This document shows positions 1 through 9,336 of a DNA stretch of 64,000 nucleotides, one piece after another. The stretch's first letter is position 1. Every line of letters starts with the position of its first letter. The notes below the pieces were generated by a model. That model saw nothing but the letters and a program-made list of their open reading frames with translations. It searched no databases and was not told the DNA's origin. The stretch comes from Terriglobus aquaticus (GTDB lineage Bacteria; Acidobacteriota; Terriglobia; Terriglobales; Acidobacteriaceae): the NCBI RefSeq assembly GCF_025685415.1, contig NZ_JAGSYB010000001.1, positions 3,844,001 to 3,908,000 on the forward strand, given 5' to 3'. The position numbers and the translations under genes are program-made.

Positions 1-60
1 GCGCCTGGATGGACCAGAACGCCACCTTCATCGCAGTCGACCTCAGAGGAGTCCACCTCC

Positions 61-816
61 ATGTCTACCCAAATCGAGTGCCCGGCAGAGTTGCAGATCG
101 TCATCCCGGCAAAGAACGAGTCACGCTTCCTGCCAGATCTGCTGACCTCGTTGACCCGGCAGGATTACCCGCTCATCCGTTCTACGAAAGTCTTCGTTGC
201 TGACGCCGCATCCACCGACGATACCGTCGCCCTGGCACTCAGCTTTCGTCCCACCCTCGACATCCACATCCTGCCCGGCGGCATGCCTTCCGTTGGTCGC
301 AATCGCGGCGCCCGCGCCGGCAACGCGCAGTTCACGCTCTTCCTCGACGCCGACGTAGAGCTGCAGGACCCGACCCTCATCCGCCGTGCTCTGGAAGCGG
401 CTCAGCGCCGCAAATTCCACTGCGTCACCGTCGACATCCAGTGCAAGGACGGCCGCCCTTCCGACCGCTGGCTCTACCGCGGCAACAATCGCATGCAGCG
501 CCTCTCGCAGTGGTTCCTCCCTTTCGGCACCGGCATGTTTCTCCTCTTCCAGAGCGCGCGCTTCCACGAACTCGGCGGCTTCAGCGAAGACGCCCTTTTC
601 GCCGAGGACTACCTGCTCACCAAGCAGGTTTCGCCGCTCCGCTTCGCCGTGCTCAACGGCGAAGTCTGGACCAGCAACCGGCGGTTCCAGCGCACCGGCC
701 GCCTTCGCATGGTCACTCTCTTCTTCTGGACATTGCTGAACAGCAATAACCGCCGCCACTTCCAGCGCGACCACGGCTACTGGCGTCCCGCTGCAGCCAA
801 GGCGGCGAACAGTTAG
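61..816 (+). CDS. Family 2 glycosyltransferase (GT-A fold)
   Basis: This 251-residue protein has the layout of a family 2 glycosyltransferase, which transfers a sugar from a nucleotide-sugar donor to a lipid or surface polymer. The N-terminal strand reads IVIPAKNE (residues 13-20), followed by the VADAASTDDT nucleotide-binding loop (46-55) and a FLDADVE segment whose DAD (96-98) is the metal-binding DxD motif. A later FAEDYLL segment supplies the usual acidic pair. There is no transmembrane helix except perhaps a weak C-terminal one. The ATG at 61 is preceded by AGAGGAG at 45-51. The gene converges on the FNT channel gene with a 4-base overlap. The acceptor is unknown. Confidence 0.85.
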   Translation: MSTQIECPAELQIVIPAKNESRFLPDLLTSLTRQDYPLIRSTKVFVADAASTDDTVALALSFRPTLDIHILPGGMPSVGRNRGARAGNAQFTLFLDADVELQDPTLIRRALEAAQRRKFHCVTVDIQCKDGRPSDRWLYRGNNRMQRLSQWFLPFGTGMFLLFQSARFHELGGFSEDALFAEDYLLTKQVSPLRFAVLNGEVWTSNRRFQRTGRLRMVTLFFWTLLNSNNRRHFQRDHGYWRPAAAKAANS

Positions 817-1718
817 ATCGGCGGCAGCCCCGTAAAGCTGCTGTTCAGCCTCTCCCGCCGCTCGCCCGGCCGCTGGTCCTCGATCTTTCTCAGGTCGCTA
901 TCGCCGATCACCTGGCCGTACTCCAGCACGGTCACCATCAGCACGCCGCCACACACATTGCCAGCCACCGCCAAACCAAGCCAGCGCGGATAGGCCCACC
1001 ACGGCAGGTGGTGCGTCAGCACGGCGGCGATCACCTCGCCACTGCCCGCGATGCAGTGCGCAAACCCGCCCAGCCCCACCACAAACGCCAGGCTGAAGAT
1101 GATCATCACCGACCCGGTAATTGAGTGCGAGCCACTCACCAGCCACGCCACGCTCGCAATCATCCATCCGCCCATCACGCCGCTCCAGAAGATGGTCGCA
1201 ACAGGATGCTGCGATGCTTCCACGCCCAGGTGCACCAGCGCTTCCAGGATCTTCGGATTGAGCGCCGGCGTGTAACTGGCCAGGCCTGCAAACGCTGCCG
1301 CGCCCAGCACGTTTCCGGGCAACACCAGCGACCACAGCCGCAGGGTGCTCCACACATGCTTCTTGCGCGCCAGCACCAGCGCCACCGGGTACAGCGTGTT
1401 CTCGGTGAAGAGCTGCGCGCGCCCCAGGATCACCGCGATAAAGCCAAGCGGATAGAACAGCTTCGCACAGAACGACGCCACCGGACCGTTGCCCAGCAGC
1501 GCCAGTGCGATCGCCGTTCCCAGCGCCGACAAGCCCATAAATGTTCCGCCAGCAAATCCCGAGATAAACAGCGACGGCGCCGTCCGCTTCAGTTCATCTT
1601 CGGCATTGCTCAGCACCTGCCGATAGATCTGCTCGGCGCTGGGTCGCTCCAGGTTCTGCTGGCTTGACTGTCCGGCGGCCGCTGCGTCAGCGGCCTGGGT
1701 GGCTTCTTCGGTTGGCAT
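813..1718 (-). CDS. Formate/nitrite transporter (FNT) family channel
   Basis: This 301-residue integral membrane protein fits the FNT family of pentameric channels for small monovalent anions such as formate, nitrite or hydrosulfide. A hydrophilic N-terminus of about 45 residues precedes six hydrophobic segments. The LGRAQLFTENT segment and the later GFAHCIAGSGEV segment match conserved FNT half-helix regions, and the His in the second aligns with the family's pore histidine. The long N-terminal tail and lack of nitrite or formate enzyme genes nearby leave the substrate open; YfdC-like members are another possibility. Its 3' end overlaps the glycosyltransferase by 4 bases, tail to tail. Confidence 0.85.
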   Translation of the reverse strand: MPTEEATQAADAAAAGQSSQQNLERPSAEQIYRQVLSNAEDELKRTAPSLFISGFAGGTFMGLSALGTAIALALLGNGPVASFCAKLFYPLGFIAVILGRAQLFTENTLYPVALVLARKKHVWSTLRLWSLVLPGNVLGAAAFAGLASYTPALNPKILEALVHLGVEASQHPVATIFWSGVMGGWMIASVAWLVSGSHSITGSVMIIFSLAFVVGLGGFAHCIAGSGEVIAAVLTHHLPWWAYPRWLGLAVAGNVCGGVLMVTVLEYGQVIGDSDLRKIEDQRPGERRERLNSSFTGLPPI

Positions 1719-1762
1719 GCTCAGGTCTGATGCGCCGCAGACCTCGCCATTCGCTTCTCACC

Positions 1763-3118
1763 CTAACTTTGCTTTCCGCTTGCCACGTCGCGCCCCGTCA
1801 GCACCTCGCGGACCAGCGGTTTCCGGACGTAGTCCTGATCCGCAATCCGCAGCGTCTCGCGCAGCATCCGCTCCGGCTCGTCCAGCAGCGCCGCATCCTC
1901 GCTGAACATCGTGACCAGCGGCTGTCCCTCCGCGATGCGATCCCCGAGCTTCACGTGCATCTCGATCCCGGCGTGCGCCGCAACCGGCCCGCCCGGCACC
2001 TCGCGCCCCGCACCCAGCCGCTGCACCGCCCAGCCCACCTCGGTGCAATCCATGCTCACCAGCGTTCCGCTCCGGTCCGCCTTCAGCACGCGCGTCGCCG
2101 CAGGCTTGTGCTGCGCCGCGGGATCGTCAAACACGCTCACATCGCCCCCGTGCAGCCGCACCATCTCCAGCCACTTGGCATACGCGCTGCCGTCACGCAG
2201 TAACTCTGTTGCCCGCTGCTTTCCTTCCTCCGCACTCGAAGCTTCCGCGCCCAAAAACAGCATCCACCCGGCCAACGTCGTCGACAGATCCACCAGGTCG
2301 GCACTCAGCGCATGAGCGCGGTTCTGCAGAATGTCGACGCACTCCCAAACCTCAACCCAGTTGCCCGCAAATCGACCCAGCGGCTCGTCCATGCGCGTCA
2401 GCAGCGCAACCGTCTTTGTCCCGCTCGCCTCACCCGTCGCGACCATCAGCTCTGCCAGGTGCCGCGCGTCTTCATCGCGCCGCATGAACGCTCCACTGCC
2501 GGTCTTCACATCCAGCACCAGCCCATTCAGCCCGCTCGCCAGCTTCTTGCTCATGATGCTCGCGCAGATCAGGTTCGGCGACTCCACCGTCCCGGTGTGA
2601 TCGCGCAACGCATACAGAATGCGGTCCGCCGGCACCAGGTTCTTCGTCTGCCCGATCATGCTCGCACCGCACGCTTGCAGCACGCGGCCAAACTCCGCGA
2701 GCGACAACTGCGTGTTGTAGCCCGGGATCGTCTCCATCTTGTCCAGCGTTCCGCCGGTATGCCCCAACGACCGCCCGCTGATCATCGGATCCGCCAGCCC
2801 CGCCGCCGCCACAATAGGCGCAATCAGCAGCGACGTCTTATCACCCACGCCACCCGTCGAGTGCTTGTCCACCGTGAACTTGCCCAGAAACGCCGAGTCG
2901 AACGTCTCTCCCGAGTACCGCATCGCCGACGTCAAATCCGCCAACTCCCGCCGCGACAGTCCACGCTGAAACACCGCCATCAGCAGCGAAGCAATCCGCG
3001 CATCGGTGATGCTCCCGTCCACCACACCGACCACAAAGCTCTGGATCTCTTCGCGAGAAAGCTCCTTGCCATCGCGCTTCCGCAGGATCATGTCGATCGG
3101 ATGAATCGGTGAACTCAT
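1763..3118 (-). CDS. deoA: Thymidine/pyrimidine-nucleoside phosphorylase
   Basis: The protein cleaves thymidine or related pyrimidine nucleosides with phosphate to the free base plus (deoxy)ribose 1-phosphate, in nucleoside salvage. It has the family-3 glycosyltransferase fold: an N-terminal helical domain (PIHPIDMILRKRDGKELS), the phosphate-binding KHSTGGVGDKTS loop, the signature SGRSLGHTGGTLDK, and a C-terminal alpha/beta domain. Length 451 is normal for the family. The ATG at 3118 is preferred over an in-frame codon at 3136 because it overlaps the upstream stop as ATGA, suggesting translational coupling with the small membrane gene. It is the last gene of a cdd-orf-deoA unit. Thymidine phosphorylase versus broader pyrimidine-nucleoside phosphorylase cannot be separated by eye. 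Confidence 0.93.
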   Translation of the reverse strand: MSSPIHPIDMILRKRDGKELSREEIQSFVVGVVDGSITDARIASLLMAVFQRGLSRRELADLTSAMRYSGETFDSAFLGKFTVDKHSTGGVGDKTSLLIAPIVAAAGLADPMISGRSLGHTGGTLDKMETIPGYNTQLSLAEFGRVLQACGASMIGQTKNLVPADRILYALRDHTGTVESPNLICASIMSKKLASGLNGLVLDVKTGSGAFMRRDEDARHLAELMVATGEASGTKTVALLTRMDEPLGRFAGNWVEVWECVDILQNRAHALSADLVDLSTTLAGWMLFLGAEASSAEEGKQRATELLRDGSAYAKWLEMVRLHGGDVSVFDDPAAQHKPAATRVLKADRSGTLVSMDCTEVGWAVQRLGAGREVPGGPVAAHAGIEMHVKLGDRIAEGQPLVTMFSEDAALLDEPERMLRETLRIADQDYVRKPLVREVLTGRDVASGKQS

Positions 3119-3498
3119 AGACAGGCTCCTAGCCATTCGTCGCTCTCGATCTGGCGAAGCTTGCCTTCGGTAAACCTAAGTGCTGTACCGAAATAGTGGT
3201 GATCGCAATACCAGACCCGACGACCTTCTTGCGCGATGATGAGTAAGTCGTCGCCGCGTCCGATCGTATTTAGCCCGAGCGCCTTCACTTCGGCTTCAGC
3301 CTCGCTCAGCGGCTCGCCCAGCGCGAATCGCCCTCTCATTTTCGATGTCTGGATCGCCGTCGCGGCACGTGCACGATCGTCCTGCTGCTGCCCTCTAACC
3401 TCGACAAAGGTTGTAATCGCAGCCGCGATGGCTACAAAGCCTGCTACTACGACCACCATGCCACGAACGACTCGCAACCATCTCGATTTGCCCCTCAT
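3115..3498 (-). CDS. Small single-pass membrane protein in salvage operon
   Basis: This 127-residue protein of unknown function has an N-terminal transmembrane segment (about residues 12-30, VVRGMVVVVAGFVAIAAAI) after a basic start, then a soluble domain probably on the periplasmic side. The domain ends in a small beta-rich region with WYCDHHYFG and a final Cys. The start ATG at 3498 overlaps the cdd stop (ATGA) and its own stop overlaps the thymidine phosphorylase start (ATGA), so it is locked between two pyrimidine-salvage enzymes. Upstream in-frame codons would overlap cdd by much more. I recognise no family. A role linked to nucleoside salvage is only inferred from the coupling. Confidence 0.7.
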   Translation of the reverse strand: MRGKSRWLRVVRGMVVVVAGFVAIAAAITTFVEVRGQQQDDRARAATAIQTSKMRGRFALGEPLSEAEAEVKALGLNTIGRGDDLLIIAQEGRRVWYCDHHYFGTALRFTEGKLRQIESDEWLGACL

Positions 3499-3935
3499 GC
3501 GATTGTCTTGATTGCGAACTCGGCGGGGAGCAAGTCCGCCAAAGTGCATTCATCCGGCTTGCCGTTATCACCCGGATAGATAATCCGGCAGCTACCCTCA
3601 GCAAACTCAGCAATCGTCTGCCGGCACGCACCGCAGGGCTGGCATGCCACGCCCGCATCCGCATTCGCCACGGCAACCGCCACCACTTCTATCCCCGGCC
3701 CATGCTCCGCAACGGCACGCGCAATTGCCGTCTGCTCCGCGCAGGTCGTCAGGCGATAGCTCACGTTCTCCACGTTGCAACCGGTGACCGTCTCGCCTGA
3801 CGAGAGCAGAACCGCCGCACCCACATAGAACCGGCTATACGGCGCATACGCGTTGCGCGCTGCCTCCGCCGCGGCCTGGCGCAACGCCTCTGCCTGTGAG
3901 TCAGAAAGCGTTCCGGACTGCAGTGTTTGCGGCAT
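3495..3935 (-). CDS. cdd: Cytidine deaminase
   Basis: The enzyme hydrolyses cytidine and deoxycytidine to uridine and deoxyuridine with loss of ammonia. The 146-residue length is that of the homotetrameric, zinc-dependent class. The catalytic signature TCAEQTAI carries the zinc-ligand Cys65 and proton-shuttle Glu67, and QPCGACRQ supplies the other two Cys ligands (101 and 104). GCNVENVSY (52-60) is the substrate-binding strand. It heads a three-gene minus-strand unit with thymidine phosphorylase, so cytidine can be taken through uridine to base and sugar phosphate. It is divergent from the lhr gene, with 87 bases between the starts. Confidence 0.96.
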   Translation of the reverse strand: MPQTLQSGTLSDSQAEALRQAAAEAARNAYAPYSRFYVGAAVLLSSGETVTGCNVENVSYRLTTCAEQTAIARAVAEHGPGIEVVAVAVANADAGVACQPCGACRQTIAEFAEGSCRIIYPGDNGKPDECTLADLLPAEFAIKTIA

Positions 3936-4022
3936 AGAAAGCTGAGGCTAAACCCATGCATTCCGTAGCGCAAGCGTGCGGCGGGGCAGGGCGGTACCGC
4001 ATCCAATACCGAGCGCCCGGAT

Positions 4023-7000
4023 ATGCCGACAAAGTCCAAAAGCGAGATGAAGCCGAAGTCCAAGGAGACGCGCGCGAAGCGTGCTGCAGCCGGGAAACAG
4101 GCCACCTCTGAAAGCGGATTACCTGCTGCTTCCACCGCATCCGCAGCGCCGCAGCGCGACGTCCTCGAACTCTTCCACCCGGTCACCGCCGAGTGGTTCC
4201 GTCAGGTCTTCGAAGGTCCCACCCAGCCGCAGCGCGAAGGCTGGCCCGCCATCGCCAGCGGCGACTCCACGCTCATCCTCGCCCCTACCGGCACCGGCAA
4301 GACGCTCACCGCGTTCCTGTGGTGCCTCGACAAACTCATGCTGCAGGACACGCGCGCGAAAGGCGCGATCGCCGCAGCCGCGCTTCCCACACCCAAGCCC
4401 ATCCGCGCCCGCCGCAAGAAGGGCGAAAAGCCCGAACCCAAGCCGCTGCTCGCCCCCGGCACCGGCGTTCGCGTCATCTACATCTCGCCGCTCAAAGCGC
4501 TCGCCGTCGACGTGGAACGCAACCTCCGCTCGCCCCTCGCCGGCATCAGCAACATGGCGCAACGCATGGGCGTTCCCGTGCACACGCCCGAGATCAGCGT
4601 TCGCACCGGCGACACGCCTCTCGCCGAACGCGCCAGGTTCGCCAAGCATCCCGGCGACATCCTCATCACCACGCCCGAGTCGCTCTACCTCCTGCTCACC
4701 TCGAACGCCAGCGAGGCGCTGCGCACTGTCGAAACCGTCATCATCGACGAGATCCACGCGCTCGTCCCCTCCAAGCGCGGCGCGCACATGGCGCTCTCGC
4801 TCGAACGCCTCGAAGCCCTGACCGGCCGCAAGGTCCAGCGCATCGGCCTCTCCGCCACACAGCGTCCCCTCGAGGAAGTCGCCCGCTTCCTCGGCGGAGC
4901 CGACGGCTTCGCGACAACAGGGAACAGGGAAGGGGGCCTAGGCAACAGCGAATCGGCCCCGGGGACTTCCACCGGACCCGTGACACCCGCAACTGCGGCT
5001 TTAGCCGCCGAGGTAGATAGGGAACCCGCAGCACACCGCGGCTTTAGCGGTCGAGGTGACGATCTAACCGCCGATAACGCAGCACTCGTCACTTCGGACG
5101 ACGCTCAAACGGTCGTACAAGCGTTTGAACCGATCGATACCGTCGCCATCGCACCCGAGATCGGCGAACAAGCCGGCACTGCAGCCCTCGCTCTCGGCGA
5201 TAACGACCCACCCTCCTCCAACGGCACCATCGAACCCTTCGGCATCCGCTACCGCCCCGTCACCATCGTCAACGCCGGCGCCCGTAAAGTCCTCGAGCTC
5301 ACCGTCGAGGTCCCCGTCGAAGACATGGCCCGCCTCGGCGAAATCCAGGACACGCCCAGCGGTCCTGCCTCGCAGGGCCCCAAGCGCACCAGCATATGGC
5401 AAAGCATCCACCCGCGTCTGCTTGAAATCATCCGCGCACACACCTCCACCATCCTTTTCGTCAACGCGCGCCGCATCGCCGAACGTCTCGCCGGCGCCAT
5501 CAACGAACTCGCCGGCGAGCAGATCGCCCGCGCGCATCACGGCTCGCTCGCCGCCTCGCAGCGCAGCGAAATCGAAGAGCTGCTCAAGGCCGGTCACATC
5601 CGCGCGCTCGTCGCCACGTCGTCGCTCGAACTCGGCATCGACATGGGGGCGGTCGACCTCGTCATCCAGATCGAAGCGCCACCCTCAGTCGCCAGCGGCA
5701 TGCAGCGCATCGGCCGCGCCGGTCACCAGGTGGGCGCGCCGTCTAAGGGCATCATCTTCCCCAAGTACCGCGCCGACCTCATCGCCTGCGCCGCCGTCAC
5801 GCGCGCCATGCACGAGGGCCACGTCGAATCCACGCGCTATCTGCGCAACGCGCTCGACGTGCTCGCGCAGCAGATGGTCGCTATCATCGCGCATCCGCCG
5901 CTCGACGAAGAAGCCGCCGCGCGCCGCATCCGCAAGTTCCGCAGCGACGAAGACGAGTCGCCGGGCATCAGCTACGACCGCCTGCTCGGCATCATCCGCT
6001 CCTGCTCCGGCTACGCCGGCCTCAGCATCTCCGTCTTCGACGGCGTGCTCGACATGCTCGCCGGCCGGTACCCCTCCGACGAGTTCGGCGAGCTGCGCCC
6101 GCGCGTCACCTGGGACCGCCAGCGCGGCTGGATCACCCCGCGCCAGGGCGTCAAGAAAATTGCCATTCTCAACGGCGGCACCATCCCCGACCGCGGCCTC
6201 TTCGGCGTCTTCCTCTCCGGCGAGCGCAACCGCCCCATCCGCGTCGGCGAGCTCGACGAGGAGATGGTCTTCGAGGCCCGCACCGGCGAAACCTTCGTGC
6301 TCGGCGCCAGCACCTGGCGCATCGACGAGATCACGCACGACCGCGTCCTCGTCTCGCCCGCGCCCGGCGAACCCGGCAAGATGCCCTTCTGGCACGGCGA
6401 CCAGGCCGGTCGCCCGCTGGAGTTCGGCCGCCGCATCGGCACCCTCATCCGCGAACTCCGCGACATGCCGCGCAACGCCGCCGTCACGCGCCTCACCCGC
6501 GAGCACGACCTCGACCAACTCGCCGCCGAAAACGTCCTGCGCTACCTCGCCGATCAGGAGGTCGCCACCGAGATCGTCCCCGACGACCGCACCATCGTCG
6601 TCGAACGCGTGCGCGACGAACTCGGCGACTGGCGCGTCTGCGTCATGACGCCCTTCGGCTCGCGCGTCCACGCGCCATGGGCCATGGCGGTCACCGGCCG
6701 CATCCGCGCCGCCGGCGGTGCCGACGTGGAAGCCATGTGGAGCGAGGACGGCTTCGTCATCCGCTTCCCCGAAGCCGATACCGCGCCCGACGTCGACCAG
6801 TTCTTCCCCGAGGGTCAGGAAGCCGCCGAGTTCGTCCAGCGTCAGCTTGGCTCCACCGCTCTCTTCGCTGCCAAGTTCCGCGAGGCTGCCGCTCGCGCCC
6901 TCCTCCTGCCGCGTCGTCGCGCCGACGGTCGCGCACCGCTCTGGCAGCAGCGCAAGCGCGCCTACGACCTGCTCAGCGTCGCCGCGCGCTACCCGCAATT

Positions 7001-9281
7001 TCCCATGCTGCTTGAGGCGTATCGCGAGTGCCTGCGCGACGTCTTCGACATGCCCGCCCTGCGCGAAATCCTGCAACAGATCGCGCAACGCCAGATTCGC
7101 GTCCACACCGTCGATTCGCGCACGCCATCCCCCTTCGCCTCCGCTCTGCTCTTCAGCTACGTCGCCAACTACATCTACGACGGTGACGCCCCACTCGCCG
7201 AACGTCGCGCCCAGGCGCTCAGCATCGACCAGGAGCAACTGCGCGAACTCCTCGGCGACGCCGACCTCCGCGAACTACTCGACGCGAACGCCATCGAAGA
7301 AACCGAGGAGCAGCTCCAGATGCTCGCGCCCGACTACCGCGCGCGCTCCATGGACGGCATCCACGATCTGCTGCTCCGCCTCGGTGACCTGAACCGCGCC
7401 GAACTCCTCAAGCGCGTCACCTCGGCCGAGGTCGCCATCACCGTCGACCGCCTGCAGAAGGCGCGCCGCGTCATCGAACTCATGATCGGCGGCGAGAAGC
7501 GCCTCATCGCCGTCGAAGACGTCGCCCGCTACCGCGACGCGCTCGGCATCCCGCTGCCGCCCGGCCTGCCCACCGCCTTCCTCGAGCCCGCGCCCGACGC
7601 TATGCTCGACCTCATTCGCCGCTTCGGCCGCACCCACGGCCCGTTCACCACGGCCGAAGTCGCCGCGCGCTTCCGCATCCCCACCGAAACCGCCGAGGCC
7701 GTCCTGCAGCGCCTCGTACAAACCGGCCGCGTCGTCGAGGGCGCCTTCAAACCCGGTGGTCTCAGCCGCGAGTGGTGCGACGCCGAGGTCCTACGCACCA
7801 TCCGCCGACGCTCGCTCGCCAAGCTTCGCAAAGAGGTCGAGCCCGTCGAGCAGCAGACGCTCGCGCGCCTCTTCACGCACTGGCAGGGTGTGCTCACACC
7901 CCGCCGCGGCCTCGACGCTCTGCTCGACGTAGTCGAAACCCTGCAGGGCGCACCCCTACCCGCGTCGCTGCTCGAAACCGAGATCCTGCCCGCGCGCATC
8001 GCCGGGTACAAGCCCGCCGATCTCGACACGCTCATCGCCGCGGGCGAGGTCACCTGGGCCGGCCTCGAACCTCTCGGCGAGCGCGACGGCCGCATCGGCC
8101 TCTACCTCGCCGAAAAACTCCCGTTGCTCTGGCCCGTCGTAAACACGCAGCAAGCCGCCGCGGTCATCGAATCCGAATCGCCCACCAAAGATCGCGAAGA
8201 CCGCGTTCTCGAGTACCTCCGTGCGCACGGCGCCTCGTTCTTCCAGAACATCCACGACGGCACCGGCGGCGGTTACCCCGGCGAAACCATCGACTCGCTC
8301 TGGAATCTCGTCTGGCGCGGCGCCGTCACCAACGACTCGCTGCAATCCCTGCGTGCCTATACCGACCGCAACGCCGTGAATGGACGCGGCACCACGAATC
8401 ACCAGGGCAAGCCGCAGCGCCGTATCCACAACCAGGCCGCATCCTTCCGCTCGCGCCGCACCACGCCGCCTACCGTGCAGGGCCGCTGGGCGCTGCACCC
8501 GGCCTACTTTGCATCACAAAGCAAATCCGCCACCGATCCGCAACGCTCCGCCACCGAGTGGTCCCACGCGGAGGCTCACCAACTTCTCCAACGCTACGGC
8601 GTCGTCTTCCGCGAAACCGCCCACGCCGAAAACTTGCCCGGCGGCTTCTCCGCCATCTACGACGTGCTGAAGGCGCTGGAGGAATCCGGCAAGATCCGCC
8701 GTGGCTACTTCGCCGCCGACCTCGGCGCCACGCAATTCGCCCTGCCCTCCGCGCTCGACCTCCTGCGTTCGCTCCGCACCAAGCGTCCCGACACCGATCC
8801 CGAGATGATCGTGCTCGCCGCCACCGACCCCGCCAATCCCTACGGCGCCCTGCTCAAGTGGCCGCAACCGGCGGACGGCGGTGGCTCGCTCACCCGCACC
8901 GTCGGCGCCCGCGTCGTCCTCGCGGACGGCGCTCTCGTCGCCTACCTGCGCCGCGGCAACCCCAACCTGCAGATCTTCCTTCCCGAAGAAGACCCGCAGC
9001 GCACCCAGGTCATGCGCGCCCTCGCCCGCTACTTCGTCATCATGGGCCAGGCCGGCTCGGGCCGCATCGGCGAAGCCGCCACCGACCAGTCCGGCCGCGT
9101 CGGCATGCTCATCTCATCCATCAACGGAGTCGCCGTCGCCGAACACCCCATGGCCCGCGCCCTGCTCGACGCCGGCTTCCAGGCCGCCCCCATGGGCTTC
9201 AACCTGCGCCGCAACCTGCCCCCGCTGCCCGCCACCATGCTCACCGCCCAAAACGGCGGCCGCCCCGCCGGCAACGCATAG
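4023..9281 (+). CDS. lhr: Lhr-family large ATP-dependent helicase
   Basis: A 1,752-residue superfamily 2 helicase of the Lhr (large helicase-related) class, which acts in DNA repair. The core has Walker A APTGTGKT (near 88-95), IIDEIHA (motif II, near 240), LSATQRP (motif III, near 275) and QRIGRAGHQ (motif VI, near 562). The long C-terminal part fits the Lhr-CTD with winged-helix repeats like the AlkZ/HTH_42 type, ending GFNLRRNLPPLP. It is longer than the roughly 1,500 residues usual for the family. Much of the excess is a Pro/Thr/Ala-rich insert at about residues 298-400, between the two RecA domains, whose DNA resembles intergenic repeats. A Nei-type glycosylase follows, a linkage also known for mycobacterial Lhr and Nei2. 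An alternative start lies 24 bases downstream. Confidence 0.93.
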   Translation: MPTKSKSEMKPKSKETRAKRAAAGKQATSESGLPAASTASAAPQRDVLELFHPVTAEWFRQVFEGPTQPQREGWPAIASGDSTLILAPTGTGKTLTAFLWCLDKLMLQDTRAKGAIAAAALPTPKPIRARRKKGEKPEPKPLLAPGTGVRVIYISPLKALAVDVERNLRSPLAGISNMAQRMGVPVHTPEISVRTGDTPLAERARFAKHPGDILITTPESLYLLLTSNASEALRTVETVIIDEIHALVPSKRGAHMALSLERLEALTGRKVQRIGLSATQRPLEEVARFLGGADGFATTGNREGGLGNSESAPGTSTGPVTPATAALAAEVDREPAAHRGFSGRGDDLTADNAALVTSDDAQTVVQAFEPIDTVAIAPEIGEQAGTAALALGDNDPPSSNGTIEPFGIRYRPVTIVNAGARKVLELTVEVPVEDMARLGEIQDTPSGPASQGPKRTSIWQSIHPRLLEIIRAHTSTILFVNARRIAERLAGAINELAGEQIARAHHGSLAASQRSEIEELLKAGHIRALVATSSLELGIDMGAVDLVIQIEAPPSVASGMQRIGRAGHQVGAPSKGIIFPKYRADLIACAAVTRAMHEGHVESTRYLRNALDVLAQQMVAIIAHPPLDEEAAARRIRKFRSDEDESPGISYDRLLGIIRSCSGYAGLSISVFDGVLDMLAGRYPSDEFGELRPRVTWDRQRGWITPRQGVKKIAILNGGTIPDRGLFGVFLSGERNRPIRVGELDEEMVFEARTGETFVLGASTWRIDEITHDRVLVSPAPGEPGKMPFWHGDQAGRPLEFGRRIGTLIRELRDMPRNAAVTRLTREHDLDQLAAENVLRYLADQEVATEIVPDDRTIVVERVRDELGDWRVCVMTPFGSRVHAPWAMAVTGRIRAAGGADVEAMWSEDGFVIRFPEADTAPDVDQFFPEGQEAAEFVQRQLGSTALFAAKFREAAARALLLPRRRADGRAPLWQQRKRAYDLLSVAARYPQFPMLLEAYRECLRDVFDMPALREILQQIAQRQIRVHTVDSRTPSPFASALLFSYVANYIYDGDAPLAERRAQALSIDQEQLRELLGDADLRELLDANAIEETEEQLQMLAPDYRARSMDGIHDLLLRLGDLNRAELLKRVTSAEVAITVDRLQKARRVIELMIGGEKRLIAVEDVARYRDALGIPLPPGLPTAFLEPAPDAMLDLIRRFGRTHGPFTTAEVAARFRIPTETAEAVLQRLVQTGRVVEGAFKPGGLSREWCDAEVLRTIRRRSLAKLRKEVEPVEQQTLARLFTHWQGVLTPRRGLDALLDVVETLQGAPLPASLLETEILPARIAGYKPADLDTLIAAGEVTWAGLEPLGERDGRIGLYLAEKLPLLWPVVNTQQAAAVIESESPTKDREDRVLEYLRAHGASFFQNIHDGTGGGYPGETIDSLWNLVWRGAVTNDSLQSLRAYTDRNAVNGRGTTNHQGKPQRRIHNQAASFRSRRTTPPTVQGRWALHPAYFASQSKSATDPQRSATEWSHAEAHQLLQRYGVVFRETAHAENLPGGFSAIYDVLKALEESGKIRRGYFAADLGATQFALPSALDLLRSLRTKRPDTDPEMIVLAATDPANPYGALLKWPQPADGGGSLTRTVGARVVLADGALVAYLRRGNPNLQIFLPEEDPQRTQVMRALARYFVIMGQAGSGRIGEAATDQSGRVGMLISSINGVAVAEHPMARALLDAGFQAAPMGFNLRRNLPPLPATMLTAQNGGRPAGNA
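4915..5065. repeat. Intergenic-type palindromes read in frame inside lhr
   Basis: Within the lhr reading frame lie an AGGGAACAGGGAAGGGGGCC run (from about 4919) and two related palindromes: GCGGCT-TT-AGCCGC at 4995-5008 and ACCGC-GGCTTTA-GCGGT at 5035-5051, both followed by CGAGGT. The same GGCTTTAGC core occurs in the intergenic DNA at 49459-49474. The reading frame stays open through the insert, which encodes low-complexity protein between helicase domains. It looks like a REP-like element tolerated inside a gene. Confidence 0.6.
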
Positions 9282-9292
9282 GTGTTGTCCGG

Positions 9293-9321
9293 TTGACAGC
9301 GGTTGTAGAGTCTCGACTAGA
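9293..9321 (+). promoter_or_regulatory. Candidate sigma-70 promoter before the 115-aa gene
   Basis: A consensus TTGACA at 9293-9298 is followed after 17 bases by ACTAGA (9316-9321), a weak -10. It sits between the lhr stop and the ATG at 9337, implying a very short leader. The -35 is exact; the -10 is poor. Confidence 0.4.
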
Positions 9322-9336
9322 GATATTGGGGGAATC

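Noticed and set aside
5685-7238. 517-residue open frame on the minus strand inside lhr
   Set aside because: It is antisense to a well-matched helicase and consists of Val/Gly/Ala/Glu/Asp-rich shadow sequence with no motif, as GC-rich codon bias produces.
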